This document shows positions 43,359 to 54,440 of a stretch of 64,000 bases of DNA, one piece after another. The stretch comes from Mermis nigrescens (Eukaryota > Nematoda > Enoplea > Mermithida > Mermithidae): positions 177,001 through 241,000 of the forward strand of contig JAVLUZ010000618.1 in assembly GCA_036768485.1 (NCBI GenBank). The letters are read 5' to 3'. How positions within the stretch are numbered: the first letter of the stretch is position 1; each line of letters starts with the position of its first letter. Under the pieces are notes generated by a model, which saw only the letters and a program-made list of their open reading frames with translations, had not been told where the DNA came from and ran no database searches. The translations under genes and the position numbers were made by a program.

Positions 43359-43363
43359 GGCAA

Positions 43364-43765
43364 GGCGCATAACGGCAAACAGTGTGCTGAATTTTATTAA
43401 GTTGGTATAACGGAATGCGTTTTTCTCCTATCTTTTATCGTTTTTTACTACTTTTTGCATTACTTATGTTTCTACGAAAATAAACATTACATAAACATTA
43501 CATTAGATATAAATGATAACGTTATTAATACGTAATGGGTAGAAATTTTCCGAATCTATTTGTAAATGTTGTGATATCGTAAGCGACATTGGAAGGTGCG
43601 TACGTCTAGTTTATCCGAGACAATTTTTAATCTCAAGTCCTCTCTGAAGGTTTATTTTTAAATGCGTAGCCTTTACACTCATATGGAAAAATGTATTGTT
43701 ATATGCTTAAAACTACTTTACTGAAGTCCATCCGTGTTCCCTTGGACTGACCTTTCCTTTTGTAG
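43364..43765. other. intron, no gene
   Basis: No repeat family recognised. It ends in TTTCCTTTTGTAG. Confidence 0.4.
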
Positions 43766-43891
43766 GACAATGCGCGACAGCATTTTTCAGCCAATTTCGT
43801 CACACATTGACCAGCTCTTAGCTCTTGTGTATGGATCGGACTCGAGAACCTTGCCTAAAAAATTCATATTCCTCATCGCGTCCATTCGAAC
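43766..43891 (+). CDS. BIRC6: BIRC6 exon 23
   Basis: LPKKFIFLIASIRT aligns with human AHKCARFLALCISN, a helical repeat. The preceding SSHIDQLLALVYGS aligns with KTRKFLSDIVRVCF. It is joined by GG+G (Gly), with donor GTGAGC and phase-2 end. Confidence 0.92.
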
Positions 43892-43937
43892 GTGAGCTAT
43901 TCACCTTGCATGCTATCAATTTACTCCATTGTCTAAT

Positions 43938-44097
43938 CAGGCACGTATCTCTGGGGAATGGGGGGATTTGGACCCCCTAAAATTCAGAAAAATCGGGACT
44001 ATTTAAACGTTATTTTGTGCTATTTTTGGCCTTTTTGGGCTGAGTCCCCCCAAAATTGGTGTTGACCCCCAGAATAGGACGGCCAGCTACGTGCCTG
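43938..44097 (+). mobile_element. Rep-A copy 10
   Basis: The ends are CAGGCACGTA and TACGTGCCTG. TGTCTAAT occurs at 43930-43937 and 44098-44105, an exact 8-bp duplication. It lies 46 bp after the exon 23 donor. Confidence 0.95.
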
Positions 44098-44156
44098 TGT
44101 CTAATGTCTATTATTACCGCTGAAAATACGCATGAGACGAACATATGGAATAGAAT

Positions 44157-44916
44157 CAGTGTTTTTTTTGTACAAGGTCCGTTTGTACATGTACAAAGAT
44201 GGTCCCCAAAAGTCTTTGTACATTTTGTACATGCAAATTTTTGTGTACTATCTTATAGTACAGTAGCGATTTTAGTGTGGTAAAACAGGGTTTTCGATCT
44301 TTGGTAGTGTATTTTAGCTAATTTCTGGGTTTCTGACGCCAAAAATTACTAAAAATTATCTGAAAACGGCGCGAAGCGCCGAAAAATATTGACATTTTTC
44401 CATTCTAAATGCAAAGTCTGTCATTTTAAAGATATATAGGACAAATAATTTATCAGCTCGGCGCGAAGCGCCGAAAATTTTGGGAATTTTACACCTTTTT
44501 ACAGTTTTTGTCTTTCTAAAAATCGTTGTACATTTTGTACACACAAAATTTTTGGGTACTATAATATGGTGCAGTTGCGATTTTACTGTCGTAAAAACAG
44601 AGTTCTTCGACTTTTCGTAGTGTGTTTTAGCTAATTTCTGGGTCTCTAAGGGCAAAAATCACTAAGAATCGTCTTAAAATGGCGCGAAGCGCCGAAAAAT
44701 TTGACATTTTTACTTTTGAAATGCAATTTCTGGCATTATAAAGATATATAGAACACACGATTACTCATTTCGGCGCGAAGCGCCGAAATTTTTTTGAATT
44801 TTAGACCTTTTTTTCAATTTTTGTGTTCCCAAAAATCTTTGTACATGTACAAAGACGGTCCCGAAAAGTCTTTGTACATCGGGAAAAATCTTTGCCGAAT
44901 ACAAAAAAAAACCGTG
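44157..44916 (+). mobile_element. Rep-H copy, long form
   Basis: The copy starts CAGTGTTTTTTTTGTACAAG and ends TACAAAAAAAAACCGTG. AATAGAAT occurs at 44149-44156 and 44917-44924, an exact 8-bp duplication. The middle block is duplicated, giving four intact GGCGCGAAGCGCC modules (near 44368, 44459, 44683, 44771). Confidence 0.95.
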
Positions 44917-44924
44917 AATAGAAT

Positions 44925-45344
44925 CGTTTAATTTTTTGTGAATAATTCGATATTTCGTTTCGAAATGAAAGCTCTTAGGGTACGTCGACATTCGTTAAGT
45001 AATGGTCAGAATCGTGGTCAAATTTTTTTCTGACTGATTACATTATGCGGTTTGTAAAGTGTCAGCTGCGCGTGCATTAGATCAGAATTTTAGGAGACCT
45101 TGATGGTTTATTGACCATTTTCATGAAGTCAATAATCTGATTGCACATACGTACATATGTACAGAGGCTAAAAATCGATCGTTTTATTTTATTATCGACG
45201 AGGAGCCTAATTTTTGGCACTTATGTACATATGAGGCCCAAGAAGCATGTTTTCCGCTAAGGTTGCGATTGGTGCGTTCGCATTCTTGTTTAAAAGGCGT
45301 ACTTAAAAGCAAGCATACATGGTATGGGAGGTCCCCCCGCCCAC
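44925..45344. other. intron, no gene
   Basis: No recognised repeat or exon. Confidence 0.4.
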
Positions 45345-45800
45345 CATACAATGCGCATGGGGTTAGTGCGGAGTTGTACCCTCGCTGAGTGGTTAGACAG
45401 ACAATAACTGTCTGGTGATTTCGAGCTTATGAAACAATTTACACGTCATTTTTGAGGACAAAGGCATTAATAATCTTAGAATTCGCTGGATTAATACGTA
45501 GGTTATAGCTCTATTTACCCAAGAAAGCATCCGAAATTGTAGGTAAATGGCCGGAAAATCGAAACTTATCGGCCATATTATTTAATTCTTATATCTTTCA
45601 TAGTTAGCGGGGCATAGTGCGGTCAAAATAGGTTATAAATGCTTCTAACGGCCATAACACGCGAAAGCGTTTTATATAGGCTATTTTAACCATTTTCGTC
45701 ATTTGTTGATTAACAACGGAAACGTGAACACTAAATTTAATAGCCTCGATTTGTAGGATTTTACGCCCCCCTGTCGCCCTGATCTTGTGCATCTGTGCTC
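45345..45800 (-). mobile_element. Rep-E-like copy 4 (reverse, diverged)
   Basis: GACAATAACTGTCTGGTGAT, TTTTATATAGGCTATTTTAA and CCTGATCTTGTGCATCTGTG give reversed Rep-E order. The module and much of the middle are replaced. Confidence 0.6.
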
Positions 45801-46868
45801 CCCACCCATAGTCGGTTGTTACCCATCCCCCGAAAGTTGTGAATTTCGATCCCCTGACTTGTGGGCATAAACTATGTTTTTAGGTTATTTTTGCGTGTTT
45901 TTTGCCATTTCTAGCCAAATGAACTTAAGGAGTAAGGAATATCTGTAATTGTCATTCTTCTCCATATTTTCATCGCTGTCATTATCGAATTCTTTGTACT
46001 GATATTATTTTTGAATGTTCTACCTTTTAAATCTTGCTAGATAAAAATTAAAAACGATTTTATTTCTAATGCAACAATAGACTATTTATTGGATTAATTT
46101 TACAGTTCTTTATCTAGTCAATTAAGTGAGTCAACAGATATGCACTTCTGATTTTATCGATAGTGCTCTATTTTTGAATGAAGGTCAAAAGAATTAATTT
46201 TGTGATCAAAAATTGGGAAAAGGTCTAATTTTTGGACTAAAGATAGTGGCACTGAGAAATTCACTTTGTCAACAATTTAGCGGGGAAGATAAGGGTTTGT
46301 ACTTCTTTATTAAATATGTACGAGTACGTTCTATGAATCTTAGTCGATTTCTCTGATCGATTTGAGTCTTTAATGCGCGATTAAAGATTTTTTGCCCAAA
46401 CGCTTGCACACGGTCAAAAGCTCGGGAGGGAGTTAACCGAATTTACTTGGAGGGATGAGTAATTTTGTTGTCTATTTAATGTCAAATTTTTGTATTTAAT
46501 TTGACGCATTTTATTTTTCACGAATATTTATGCTCAAATTTGCATGAAAACAATAATAATAAGGGCAATGGAATGGCCTGTAGCAGCAAATATATACAAA
46601 ATAATGGAAGAAAGTGTGTGGATGAATGAATTGAACATTCTACTGCTCGAAAAATAAGTATACTCGTATACACTTAAAATTATACTTCTAGACGTCATTT
46701 GACATTTTTTCATGGTTCAAGCAATCGGTCTTGGTCCAAAATAGCCTTCGGGAGTATTCTTCTCAAAAGTCCTGGTAGGGACAATACCCTCATACACCCC
46801 CAGCGTGCATGTGTGACTACGTATGTACACGCAGGTCCATATCGAAGAATCGTGCGGGGAGGGCGGAC
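45801..46868. other. intron, about 1 kb, no gene
   Basis: AT-rich, no exon recognised. The short ORFs at 46699-46941 fall on a repeat junction. Confidence 0.4.
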
Positions 46869-46896
46869 CCAGTGTTTTTTGTACAAGGTCCGTTTC
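46869..46896 (+). mobile_element. solo Rep-H left end
   Basis: CAGTGTTTTTTGTACAAGG then tccgttt is the Rep-H start, cut off after about 28 bp by other repeat sequence. Confidence 0.6.
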
Positions 46897-46918
46897 ATAT
46901 TTTCCCGAAGGTCGAAAG

Positions 46919-47341
46919 TTCAGGGGGGGGTGAAATCTTAAAATTTAGGACCACTAAATTTAGAGTCTAGCCTTTTTTGCAGGTCAAATATGAAAAATGG
47001 CTAGAACATCCTATAAAGCATGTTTTGATGTGAAAAACTGCATTTTTAACTACTTTTTGTCCCATTCTGACTGGTTTCGTCACTCTTGTAAGTAAAAAAT
47101 ATAAGAATTCATCGGAAATTTTGACTTTTTAGATCATTTTAAATTCATTCTAGGTATTTTATGGGTAAACCAAATAGAAATGTATTAGTCGGCGCGAAGC
47201 GCCGAAAAATTTTAGCATCTCCGCTGCTTTTGTACCCAAAAATCATGCAGAAAATGTTTGATAGCTCAAAATTGTCCGACAGTGATTCAAGTCTCGGACC
47301 CCGAGGTGGGGGTAACCCCCCTCACGCCCCTATGGGAATGT
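46919..47341 (+). mobile_element. Rep-E copy 5
   Basis: It opens CAGGGGGGGTGAAATC and has the module TCGGCGCGAAGCGCCG at about 47190 and GACAGTGATTCAAGTCTC. It ends CCCCTATGGGAATGTG and is fused directly to Rep-H. Confidence 0.7.
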
Positions 47342-47768
47342 GTGGTCCGTTTGTACATATACAAAGATGGTTCCTAAAAGTCTTTGTACATGTTGTACAT
47401 GCAAATTTTTGTGTACTATAATATGGTACAGTAGCGATTTTAGTGTGATAAAATAAGGTTTTTATACCTTTGGTAGTGTATTTTAGCTAATTTTTAGGTT
47501 TCTGAAGCCAAAAATTACTAAAAATTGCCTTAAAACAGCGCGAAGCGGCGGAAATTTCGACATTGTTCCATTCTAAATGCAAATTCTGCCATTTTAAAGT
47601 TATATAGGACAACCAATTACTCATTTCGGCACGAAGCGCCGGAAATTTTGTGGAATATCTTACCTTTTTACAGTTTTTGTCTTCTCGAAAATCTTTTTAC
47701 ATGTACAAAAACGGTCCTGAAAAGTCTTTGTACATCGGAAAAAATCTTTGCCGTATACAAAAAAAACC
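47342..47768 (+). mobile_element. Rep-H copy, left end missing
   Basis: It begins at GGTCCGTTTGTACATATAC and ends GCCGTATACAAAAAAAACC. It has two modules (AGCGCGAAGCGGCG, GGCACGAAGCGCC), each with a change. Confidence 0.8.
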
Positions 47769-48090
47769 ATGGGCGGACCAAACAGAAATTGTTTTATATC
47801 CTAGAAACTTCATTTGGATTGCTCGCAAAAACCGTATTTTTCGGCGTTTTCCGACATAGATCATAAATTTTTAATTTTTTGAAAAAGTTTTCTTCATCGT
47901 TTTTTGGTCGCGCTTGAGCCAAAATTATGGAGATTATTTCTCATATGGCGCGAAGCGCCGAAAATAAAGATTTTACGACAAAGACATACGATTTAGCCAT
48001 ATTTTCGTGTTTCGTGTGTCTTACATTTCAAAATTTTTTTCGGCCAGTGGGGGAGGGGGTGGCGGCCCCTTCCGGAAATACGGTCTTAGT
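47769..48090 (+). mobile_element. Rep-J-like copy 3
   Basis: It shares with copy 1 the stretch GGATTGCTCGCAAAAACCG, the module ATGGCGCGAAGCGCCGAAAA (about 47946) and a CTTCCGGAAATACGGTC end. Confidence 0.65.
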
Positions 48091-48181
48091 AATACAATTC
48101 ATATGTGAAACCTTTCCCGTAATCATATTTATTGTGTCTGTAACATTGAAAAGTTTATCATTTAAAAAAAGTTTTTTTCAG

Positions 48182-48442
48182 TTCTGCGAATCTGGATGAA
48201 GCTACTGCGCGTGGTTTCTTTTATTCGCTGAAGTCTGATTTACTCAAGCGTTTCGAGAAAATTTTGGCACAGAGCCGTTCTTGCGCTTCCGTGCTCTGGT
48301 ATTTAATTTTGTTGGAACAGTGTTCAAATTGGTCGCGCGCCGACCTAGACGACGTTATTTTATGTTTTTCCAAATTTTTAATCCGTCTGGGCGATAGCTG
48401 GGTTGATAAACAATCTGAGTTGCACACTGTGCTGGCCGAAAA
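48182..48442 (+). CDS. BIRC6: BIRC6 exon 24
   Basis: CASVLWYLILLEQCS matches human GSVYWYFVLLNYVK; upstream SLKSDLLKRFEKIL aligns with PVLLKALLDNMSFL and downstream HTVLAEK with MEALLQT. All are helical. It is joined by AC+T (Thr), donor GTATGT, phase-2 end. Confidence 0.95.
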
Positions 48443-48766
48443 GTATGTGTTTTTTTATCTTATGAATTTGTCTTCATTGAATAGAATTATGTCTTTTTTA
48501 ATATATTTTTTTATATACTTTTTAATATGTTTTTTAATATATAATATATCCTTTTTTGATATACATATGTAGATTTATTTGATAGCAAATAATCTTGTGA
48601 ATTCGATCGAGGAGATTTTTGAATTATAAAATAAAATTTTCTTTATCGCACTCGACATATGTACGTTTATATATTTATAGGCTTACTCAGCAGCATCAGA
48701 ATTTGATAAATACTTTTAATCTATATGAAGTCAATGCATAACTAGAAGCAAAAAACTTGTATGCTA
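48443..48766. repeat. AT-rich intron with TTTAATATA run
   Basis: Degenerate TTTTTTAATATA repeats cover about 48487-48555. No gene. Confidence 0.45.
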
Positions 48767-48942
48767 TGTATGTACCCCCATTCCCCCAAATTCGGTAGAT
48801 TTTTGACCCTAACCCAGATTTCTGGAATTTTTGGAATTGGCCATTTTTGGGTGCTTTTTTCTATCTTTTGGCTAAAAATTTTAGGTCGTCCCCCTAAAAG
48901 TGGCCGGGAACCTTTATCGAAAATTTTGAGCCGCTACATGTA
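48767..48942. mobile_element. Rep-C copy, partial
   Basis: CCCATTCCCCCAAATTCGG, then TTGGCTAAAAATTTTAGG, ending AAATTTTGAGCCGCTACATG. Confidence 0.65.
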
Positions 48943-49532
48943 TGGTGTTGATTTACACATGCCGTGGATTTTCTGATTTCTAATCAGAGTCCTAGGTATG
49001 CTTTCTTGAAAAAAATTTAAAGTGATTACAAAAGTGTTTCAAACTAATACGACATGAATGATGTTCTGCAGTATACCGGCTTAAGATGATCTTTGACCTT
49101 ATGCAATGGCAAAACTGTATCACATTTATGAACCGCTTTTATAGCGTTAGTTATATGGAATAAATTCAGTACAAAAAGCTCGAATAATCAAGCAGGCTGT
49201 ATACTCCCCGATTTATGTAGTTTTAATGTTTCAACATCCCAGTTTGTACAAATTTTTTAAATCATTGAAGTTATCCCGTTTTTTCTCGAAAATAATTTTG
49301 AAAGCCCTAATTGCATTGCACATTTAATAAGCCTAGGTTTCATGCGTACAGCGCATGCTGAATTTTCGGCAATCTTCTACAATAAAATATCTTTTTGATA
49401 AATTTTAGCGAATTCATGCGAATTTTTAAACATCCTAACTACAAACCTTTTTAACGAATTCAACTAAAAAATAGAGGGCCCCGGCAAAGGGAGGTTTAAT
49501 CGAAAATTTATGAACATATATGCATATTGCAG
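48943..49532. other. intron, no gene
   Basis: No repeat family or exon seen. Confidence 0.4.
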
Positions 49533-49689
49533 GTTTAATTTATTGGGCCGGCCATTCGATTTGCGGCTTTTTGATTACCCGCTATTCAATTTGATGGTCG
49601 TACCAAAACCTATGAATCCATGTTCATATTCCAGTAAAGCAATGTATGGTTCTCCGACGATGCTCCAATTTTCCAATCTGTATGATGAA
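49533..49689 (+). CDS. BIRC6: BIRC6 exon 25
   Basis: LLGRPFDLRLFDYPLF matches human LYSSPFDPVLFDLEM, and LQFSNLYDE corresponds to EIDLSDVL. It is joined by AA+G (Lys), acceptor ATATTGCAG, donor GTAAGA, phase 0. A Rep-F element lies 17 bp beyond. Confidence 0.94.
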
Positions 49690-49706
49690 GTAAGATGATA
49701 CATAAG

Positions 49707-50345
49707 TAGAGGCGGATTTAAGGGGGGCGGGGGGTGGCTGCCCCCCATTGGCCAAACATATTTGGCGAGATAAAGAATGGATATGTAATTTTCAATGATT
49801 TTTGGCCTTCAGTGACCATAATTTTTCAAATTTTTATTATATCAAAAATATGTTATTATTATTATTATTATGATTATTATTCCTATCATTATCTATTAAT
49901 GACATTTATTAACTTTCTTGGCGACCTGTATGTAGGTTTCAAAACAATTTTAACAGCAGGAACAGCTATTTTTGCATAGTTTTTTCTATTTTCAATTAAA
50001 AATTCCGATGTTTCGCATCAAATGCTATAAATACAGGAAATCAAGCAGGAAAACATGCTTTTAGACGTCTATTCGCCTTAATTTCATAAATATTCCGACG
50101 CTTCGCGCCTGATTTTTTGGTAAAGTTAAATAAATTTAATGATTTTTTCGCGCAGGTGTCGAAAATTTCAAAATTTTAAGAAAAAATATTGCGTCAAAAG
50201 TGATTTTATGTAAAAGTGTACAATGTAAAACACTGAAAAAACGCTATTTCGCGCTTTAAGGGCAAATTTGTGGACGTATTTTTGACTGTTTTTGGAATAG
50301 TTGGGATACCGCCCCCCTCTTAGGAAAATCCTGCAATCGCCACTG
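49707..50345 (-). mobile_element. Rep-F copy 3 (reverse)
   Basis: The copy runs from TAGAGGCGGATTTAAGGG to GCAATCGCCACTG. TACATAAG occurs at 49699-49706 and 50346-50353, an exact 8-bp duplication. It contains a (TTA)n tract near 49855 and a module GCTTCGCGCC near 50100. It preserves the empty site of the mariner-like insertion seen in copy 2. Confidence 0.93.
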
Positions 50346-50353
50346 TACATAAG

Positions 50354-50870
50354 AGATTCAAAAGGACTTAGAAATATTAATTCCTGAAAAAACCCCTATC
50401 TACATAAATGTGACTGTTTCTATTTCCGTAAAAGTTATGCATACATGTTAATCTGAGAGACCGATTCTTCTTTTTATTTGCATAGTATGCACTCGGATCT
50501 GCATTTTTATCTACTCGCACAAGTTTTTTATACTTATTTCTCAGAACTCAACGAGTTTAACGGGCTTTAGAAATTTTTTATGATTGGAAATCGAACTTTC
50601 AGACTATTTTTTTTAAAAAAATGTGCAAAGAAAGTTTCTTCGTGTTCTCATACGTATTACAAGCTTTTCTGCCTGAGCACATTTTTCGCTTTGACAAAAA
50701 TATTTAAAAAGTTAAGGTCAGTGCCGTTCCGACTGAAGATTGTAAATCTCACACGTCTGCTAATTGAACAAGAATGGATTAAAAGGGATTATTTCTACCT
50801 CAATTTTGTCGTCTTTAAATTTTTCATTCGGATTTTAAGCGCTTATACATAGTTCATTATAATGTACACA
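50354..50870. other. intron, no gene
   Basis: A 90-codon ORF (50580-50852) lacks recognisable similarity and lies in T-rich sequence. I do not call it. Confidence 0.4.
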
Positions 50871-50872
50871 TG

Positions 50873-51448
50873 TGCACAGGGTGGGCCGAAAAAGATTACG
50901 CTCGAAGTTATGTCATAAAACCTTGAAGCTAGTTTCATTAGATGGATAGAAATGTCTTTGTTGGAACCGTGCAAAACATTTTGGCCAAAAGCCAGCGGTT
51001 CGCGCGCTATGGCGATTTGTTTACACCTCATTATAGTACTTTTTGAACCCATTAGTTTCTGCGCTTTGTTTCATTTCTGAGCATTTAGGTAAAATATCTA
51101 CCTTTTTTGACTATATATTCAGTCAAAAAATTATCAGCAAATTGGTTAAAATCCGGAGGGGTGATTCTTTCCCCAGTTGCAAAAACTGCAAAATATTGCC
51201 AAAAGGGTGGGCCGATTGATGACACAACCGGATAGGCTTTTGGGATTAGAACAATGTCGAAATAGGGTATAAACAAATTGTTGTTGCGTCCGAACCGGTG
51301 GCAGATGACCAAATTTTTTAAATAATTCAAATGAGAGCAAGTTTATCTATGTATCTAATGAAAGTGGACCGAAAATTTCGTATCCAAATTTGCTTAAGTT
51401 ACGACTTATAACATTTAGGTGCAGCCTTTTTTTGCCCACCCTGTGTAT
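50873..51448. mobile_element. Rep-I copy 4
   Basis: The ends CACAGGGTGGGCCGAAAAA and TTTTTTTGCCCACCCTGTG are inverted. It shares with copy 2 GCGATTTGTTTACACCTCA-type and ATTCAGTCAAAAAATTAT-type stretches. Confidence 0.82.
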
Positions 51449-51814
51449 AAGCGAACTATGGCAGGACGAAATTACCATTTTCGCCAATTTTTTATAAAAT
51501 CGATTGCTGTTATACTATTTCGGGACAAGAATAGATATCGCTGAAAAATTACTTCGTACTTTTTTATCTATTTAGTTTCTCTTGATAAACTTTTTCAGTT
51601 TTATATCGGAAAACTTTTCTACGAAATTTTGCGTTTATTGTCCGCTAGTGTTACATACAATTTTTTTGTATTTTACATAACGCCACACGCATGCGTTTGC
51701 GACGTATTTTCCTTTCAATATTGCTTCTTGTTTTTCTTTGGATTCATTTAGAAAGTAAGGAATCCCTTGAAAAAAATGTAGCTGTCATTCTTCTAAATTA
51801 GAGCTTGTGCCAGA
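51449..51814. other. intron, no gene
   Basis: Nothing recognised. Confidence 0.4.
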
Positions 51815-52217
51815 CATGCACAACATAGGAATTCTGGGGGGATATTTTAAAGTGCCTCTTTTGGGCCTAAAAATGATGAGTACGCGTCAAAAACATCGTT
51901 TTTCGGCGTTTCTTACTATGCTCTATCTTTTAAGAGCATGAAAAAATTTTAAAAAAATTTTAAGAAAATCTGAGAAAGTCGAACAAATTGAACAAAATAT
52001 AGTCAAAACATGAGAATATGACGAACAGTGCTTAAATTTTGACACATTTGAGCGAATAGGTAGCAATGAACGCTAAAAAATACTTTTTCTATGAGTTTTG
52101 AGAAACTTTTGGAAACTTTAAAAAAAATCGAGAATCCTGGGAGAAGGGGGGGGTGAAAAAATTTTTCGGAGTTGAACCCCTCCCTCCTTCAACCCAATCC
52201 CAAAAGATAACGTACGG
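51815..52217 (+). mobile_element. Rep-G copy 7
   Basis: The copy runs from CATGCACAACATAGGAATTC through AGTACGCGTCAAAAACATCG and ATATAGTCAAAACATGAGAA to AAAGATAACGTACGG. The hairpin module has decayed to GACGAACAGTGC. Confidence 0.8.
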
Positions 52218-52285
52218 TTTGTGCCAAAATTTTGGCTGTAAAATTTTGATACGGGCCATCTATATAATGAGCGACATTTTCGTAG

Positions 52286-52463
52286 GACGAGGTACAATGG
52301 ACCGACTTTTTGGCACTCGAACGCGATAAACAATCAAAGTCCTACTATAAAAAGTCTACCCCGAATTTTATTGGCCGAGAAACTTTATACGGATTGTTGG
52401 ACGTGGAACCGTTGCGATTTACCGTTCAAGATTTATCGACTGGGTTGCATGTTGAAAGTTGTG
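52286..52463 (+). CDS. BIRC6: BIRC6 exon 26
   Basis: LYGLLDVEPLRFTV matches human LTGLLEVEPLHFTC, and STGLHVES aligns with SDGTRIER. Phase 0 in, acceptor TTTTCGTAG, donor GTAAGT, phase-1 end. Confidence 0.96.
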
Positions 52464-52883
52464 GTAAGTCTGACAAGAATAATTTGCAATCGAATCTTTC
52501 CCGCTCTAGCCCAGTTGATTTCGTCACCTTGCATCCATTAAGTATGACATCTTGAATTCAGCAATAATCGATAATCAAATAATATATAAAATAATTCATA
52601 GAAATTAACACATGTAAAATAATACATGTAAAGTAATAAATGTAAAATTATAAATATGAAATAATGAATATAAAATGATGAATAATAGAATAATACTATA
52701 AAATAAATAAAAATAATAATAATGATACCCAATAAAAATAAAAATAATAATAATAACAATAACAAACAATAATTGATAATCGTAATACACTATTTTAACT
52801 TTTTTGCACATTAACAGTATGTCTCGAATTTCACCAAAGTATATAATTTATACTTTCGGTGCTGTGTGTGTACGTTTTCCAGG
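52464..52883. repeat. AT-rich intron with (AAT)n and AATAAATGTAAAAT tracts
   Basis: About 52570-52790 is low-complexity AATAATA/TAAAATAATA sequence. ORFs on the minus strand there are compositional artefacts. Confidence 0.6.
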
Positions 52884-53335
52884 CAATGTTTTTTGTATTC
52901 GGCAAGGATTTTTCTTGATGTGCAAAGGCTTTTCGTGACCGTCTTTGTACACGTACAAAGATTTTTGGGAAGACAAAAATTGCAGAAATGGTCTGAAATT
53001 CGCGAAAATTTTCGGCGCTTCGCGCCGAAATGAGTAATTGTGTGTTTTCTATATCTTTATAATGACAGAAATTGCATTTCAAAAGGAAATATGTCAAATT
53101 TTTCGGCGCTTTGCGCCGTTTTAAGACGATTCATTGTGATTTTTGCCCTCAGAAAGCCTGAAATTAGCTGAAATACACTACCAAAAGCCGAACAACTCTG
53201 TTTTTACCACACTAAAATCGTTACTGTGCCATATTATAGCACCCAAAAATTTGTGTGTACAAAACGTACAAAGACTTTTTGTGGACCATCTTTGTATATA
53301 CCTGTGCAAACGGACCTTGTACAAAAAAAACATTG
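52884..53335 (-). mobile_element. Rep-H copy (reverse)
   Basis: The copy runs from CAATGTTTTTTGTATTCGGC to CTTGTACAAAAAAAACATTG. Flanks TTTCCAGG and TTTCGACG agree at six of eight bases. It has two modules (GGCGCTTCGCGCC, GGCGCTTTGCGCC). Confidence 0.9.
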
Positions 53336-53938
53336 TTTCGACGTACATATAAATACTTGAATGTTATGTGTCTGTGAGTAAGACGTTTTAAATGACCGTT
53401 TTTGGAGAATTCCGATAAAAAATCGAAATCAAGTCTCAGCTTTTGATTAGAACAAGCCTGAAATGCCATAGAAAATCGCTGAAAGAATTTGAAAAAAGTT
53501 ATTATTACTAAAATTTTAGATTATTTAAATATTGCAGAATGGGGTGTGCGCGGAAGTGGTTCGGGGCAAGTCTTGTGGAAGACAAGAGGGAACTTTTTAT
53601 ATTTGTATACAGCAAAGTTAAGACTAAAAACAAACGAACCAATTTTATATATGATTTTGCGCGACGATAAATATTGTCGCCATTACAAAAACTTCGCTAG
53701 AAAATTTTTTAATTCGAGCATAAGTGATTAATATGAATTGACCAACTTTTTAAATGATTTTTTATTTTAATTTTTTGTCAGTTTTTTAGTCGTTTTAATT
53801 AGAAAAAGCTGGCTGGCTCCACTCCGAGATTGGGCCCAAGCCTTCCAGATCTAGGCTGTGCTCTTTGGGCGACAGTCGGCCTTGATCAATGTTCGCTTCG
53901 ATCTGACCAAGTCCTCCTAATCAGACATACACATGAAG
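53336..53938. other. intron with an in-frame open stretch
   Basis: After TATTGCAG at 53534 an open frame of about 65 codons runs to TAA at 53732, in the phase that exon 26 would supply (G+AA). It has no human match and no clear donor. It could be an alternative last exon or chance, and is not called as an exon. Confidence 0.35.
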
Positions 53939-54168
53939 CATATATGTAACAGGGGAAGGGGGGATCCCCCACCCAAAGTCGGACCCCCCCACCCCACCCT
54001 GCCGAAAGCCAGAAAATATTTGACCGTCCTCCACCGACTTTTGAAAAAAAGGAATTTGTTGGCCGTTTTCAGGCGTTTTCAGCCGTTTTTGGCCAAAAAT
54101 TGAAGGTCGTCTACCCCCACCCTCAAAAAATGACCGGTAACCCCAAATTTCGAGCCGTTACATGTAGG
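53939..54168. mobile_element. Rep-C copy, full length
   Basis: The copy runs from CATATATGTAACAGGGG to GAGCCGTTACATGTAGG. ACATGAAG occurs at 53931-53938 and 54169-54176, an exact 8-bp duplication. This is the best evidence for the class of Rep-C. Confidence 0.9.
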
Positions 54169-54176
54169 ACATGAAG

Positions 54177-54440
54177 GGTTTGGGGGTCCAGACCAGAGAT
54201 GCGGAGCGTGGCCGGTGAGGTGGTTAGCCGGTTTGCGGTGTCAGTATTGAGCTTTTTGGGTCAAGATGACGTCAAAATCTGGTATAAATGCTTAAATAGC
54301 ATTAGATCTGTATGTTAATTTACAGTTTCTGGTTAATTTCGAGGATTTTAAAGAAAATTTTTTCGTTCCTATTTTCCTCAGAAAATTTCCAATTTTTACA
54401 TTCTGGAGGTGTCTAGACCACGCCTGAATATAGCCCATTC
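54177..54440 (-). mobile_element. diverged Rep-D copy (reverse)
   Basis: TTTACAGTTTCTGGTTAATT and TTTTACATTCTGGAGGTGTC fit reversed Rep-D. The left side is altered. Confidence 0.5.

Larger units (their letters stand above)
42289..43363. mobile_element. element with CTTTAAAGTGTCCGG palindrome clusters and (AC)n end
   Basis: TTGCCGGTGT at the left and ACACCGGCAA at the right are inverted. Both subterminal zones (42295-42395 and 43190-43285) are built from alternating CACTTTAAGG and CCTTAAAGTGTCCGG words in both directions. The right zone runs into an (AC)35 microsatellite. A Rep-C copy lies inside. The target duplication is not clear. Confidence 0.6.
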
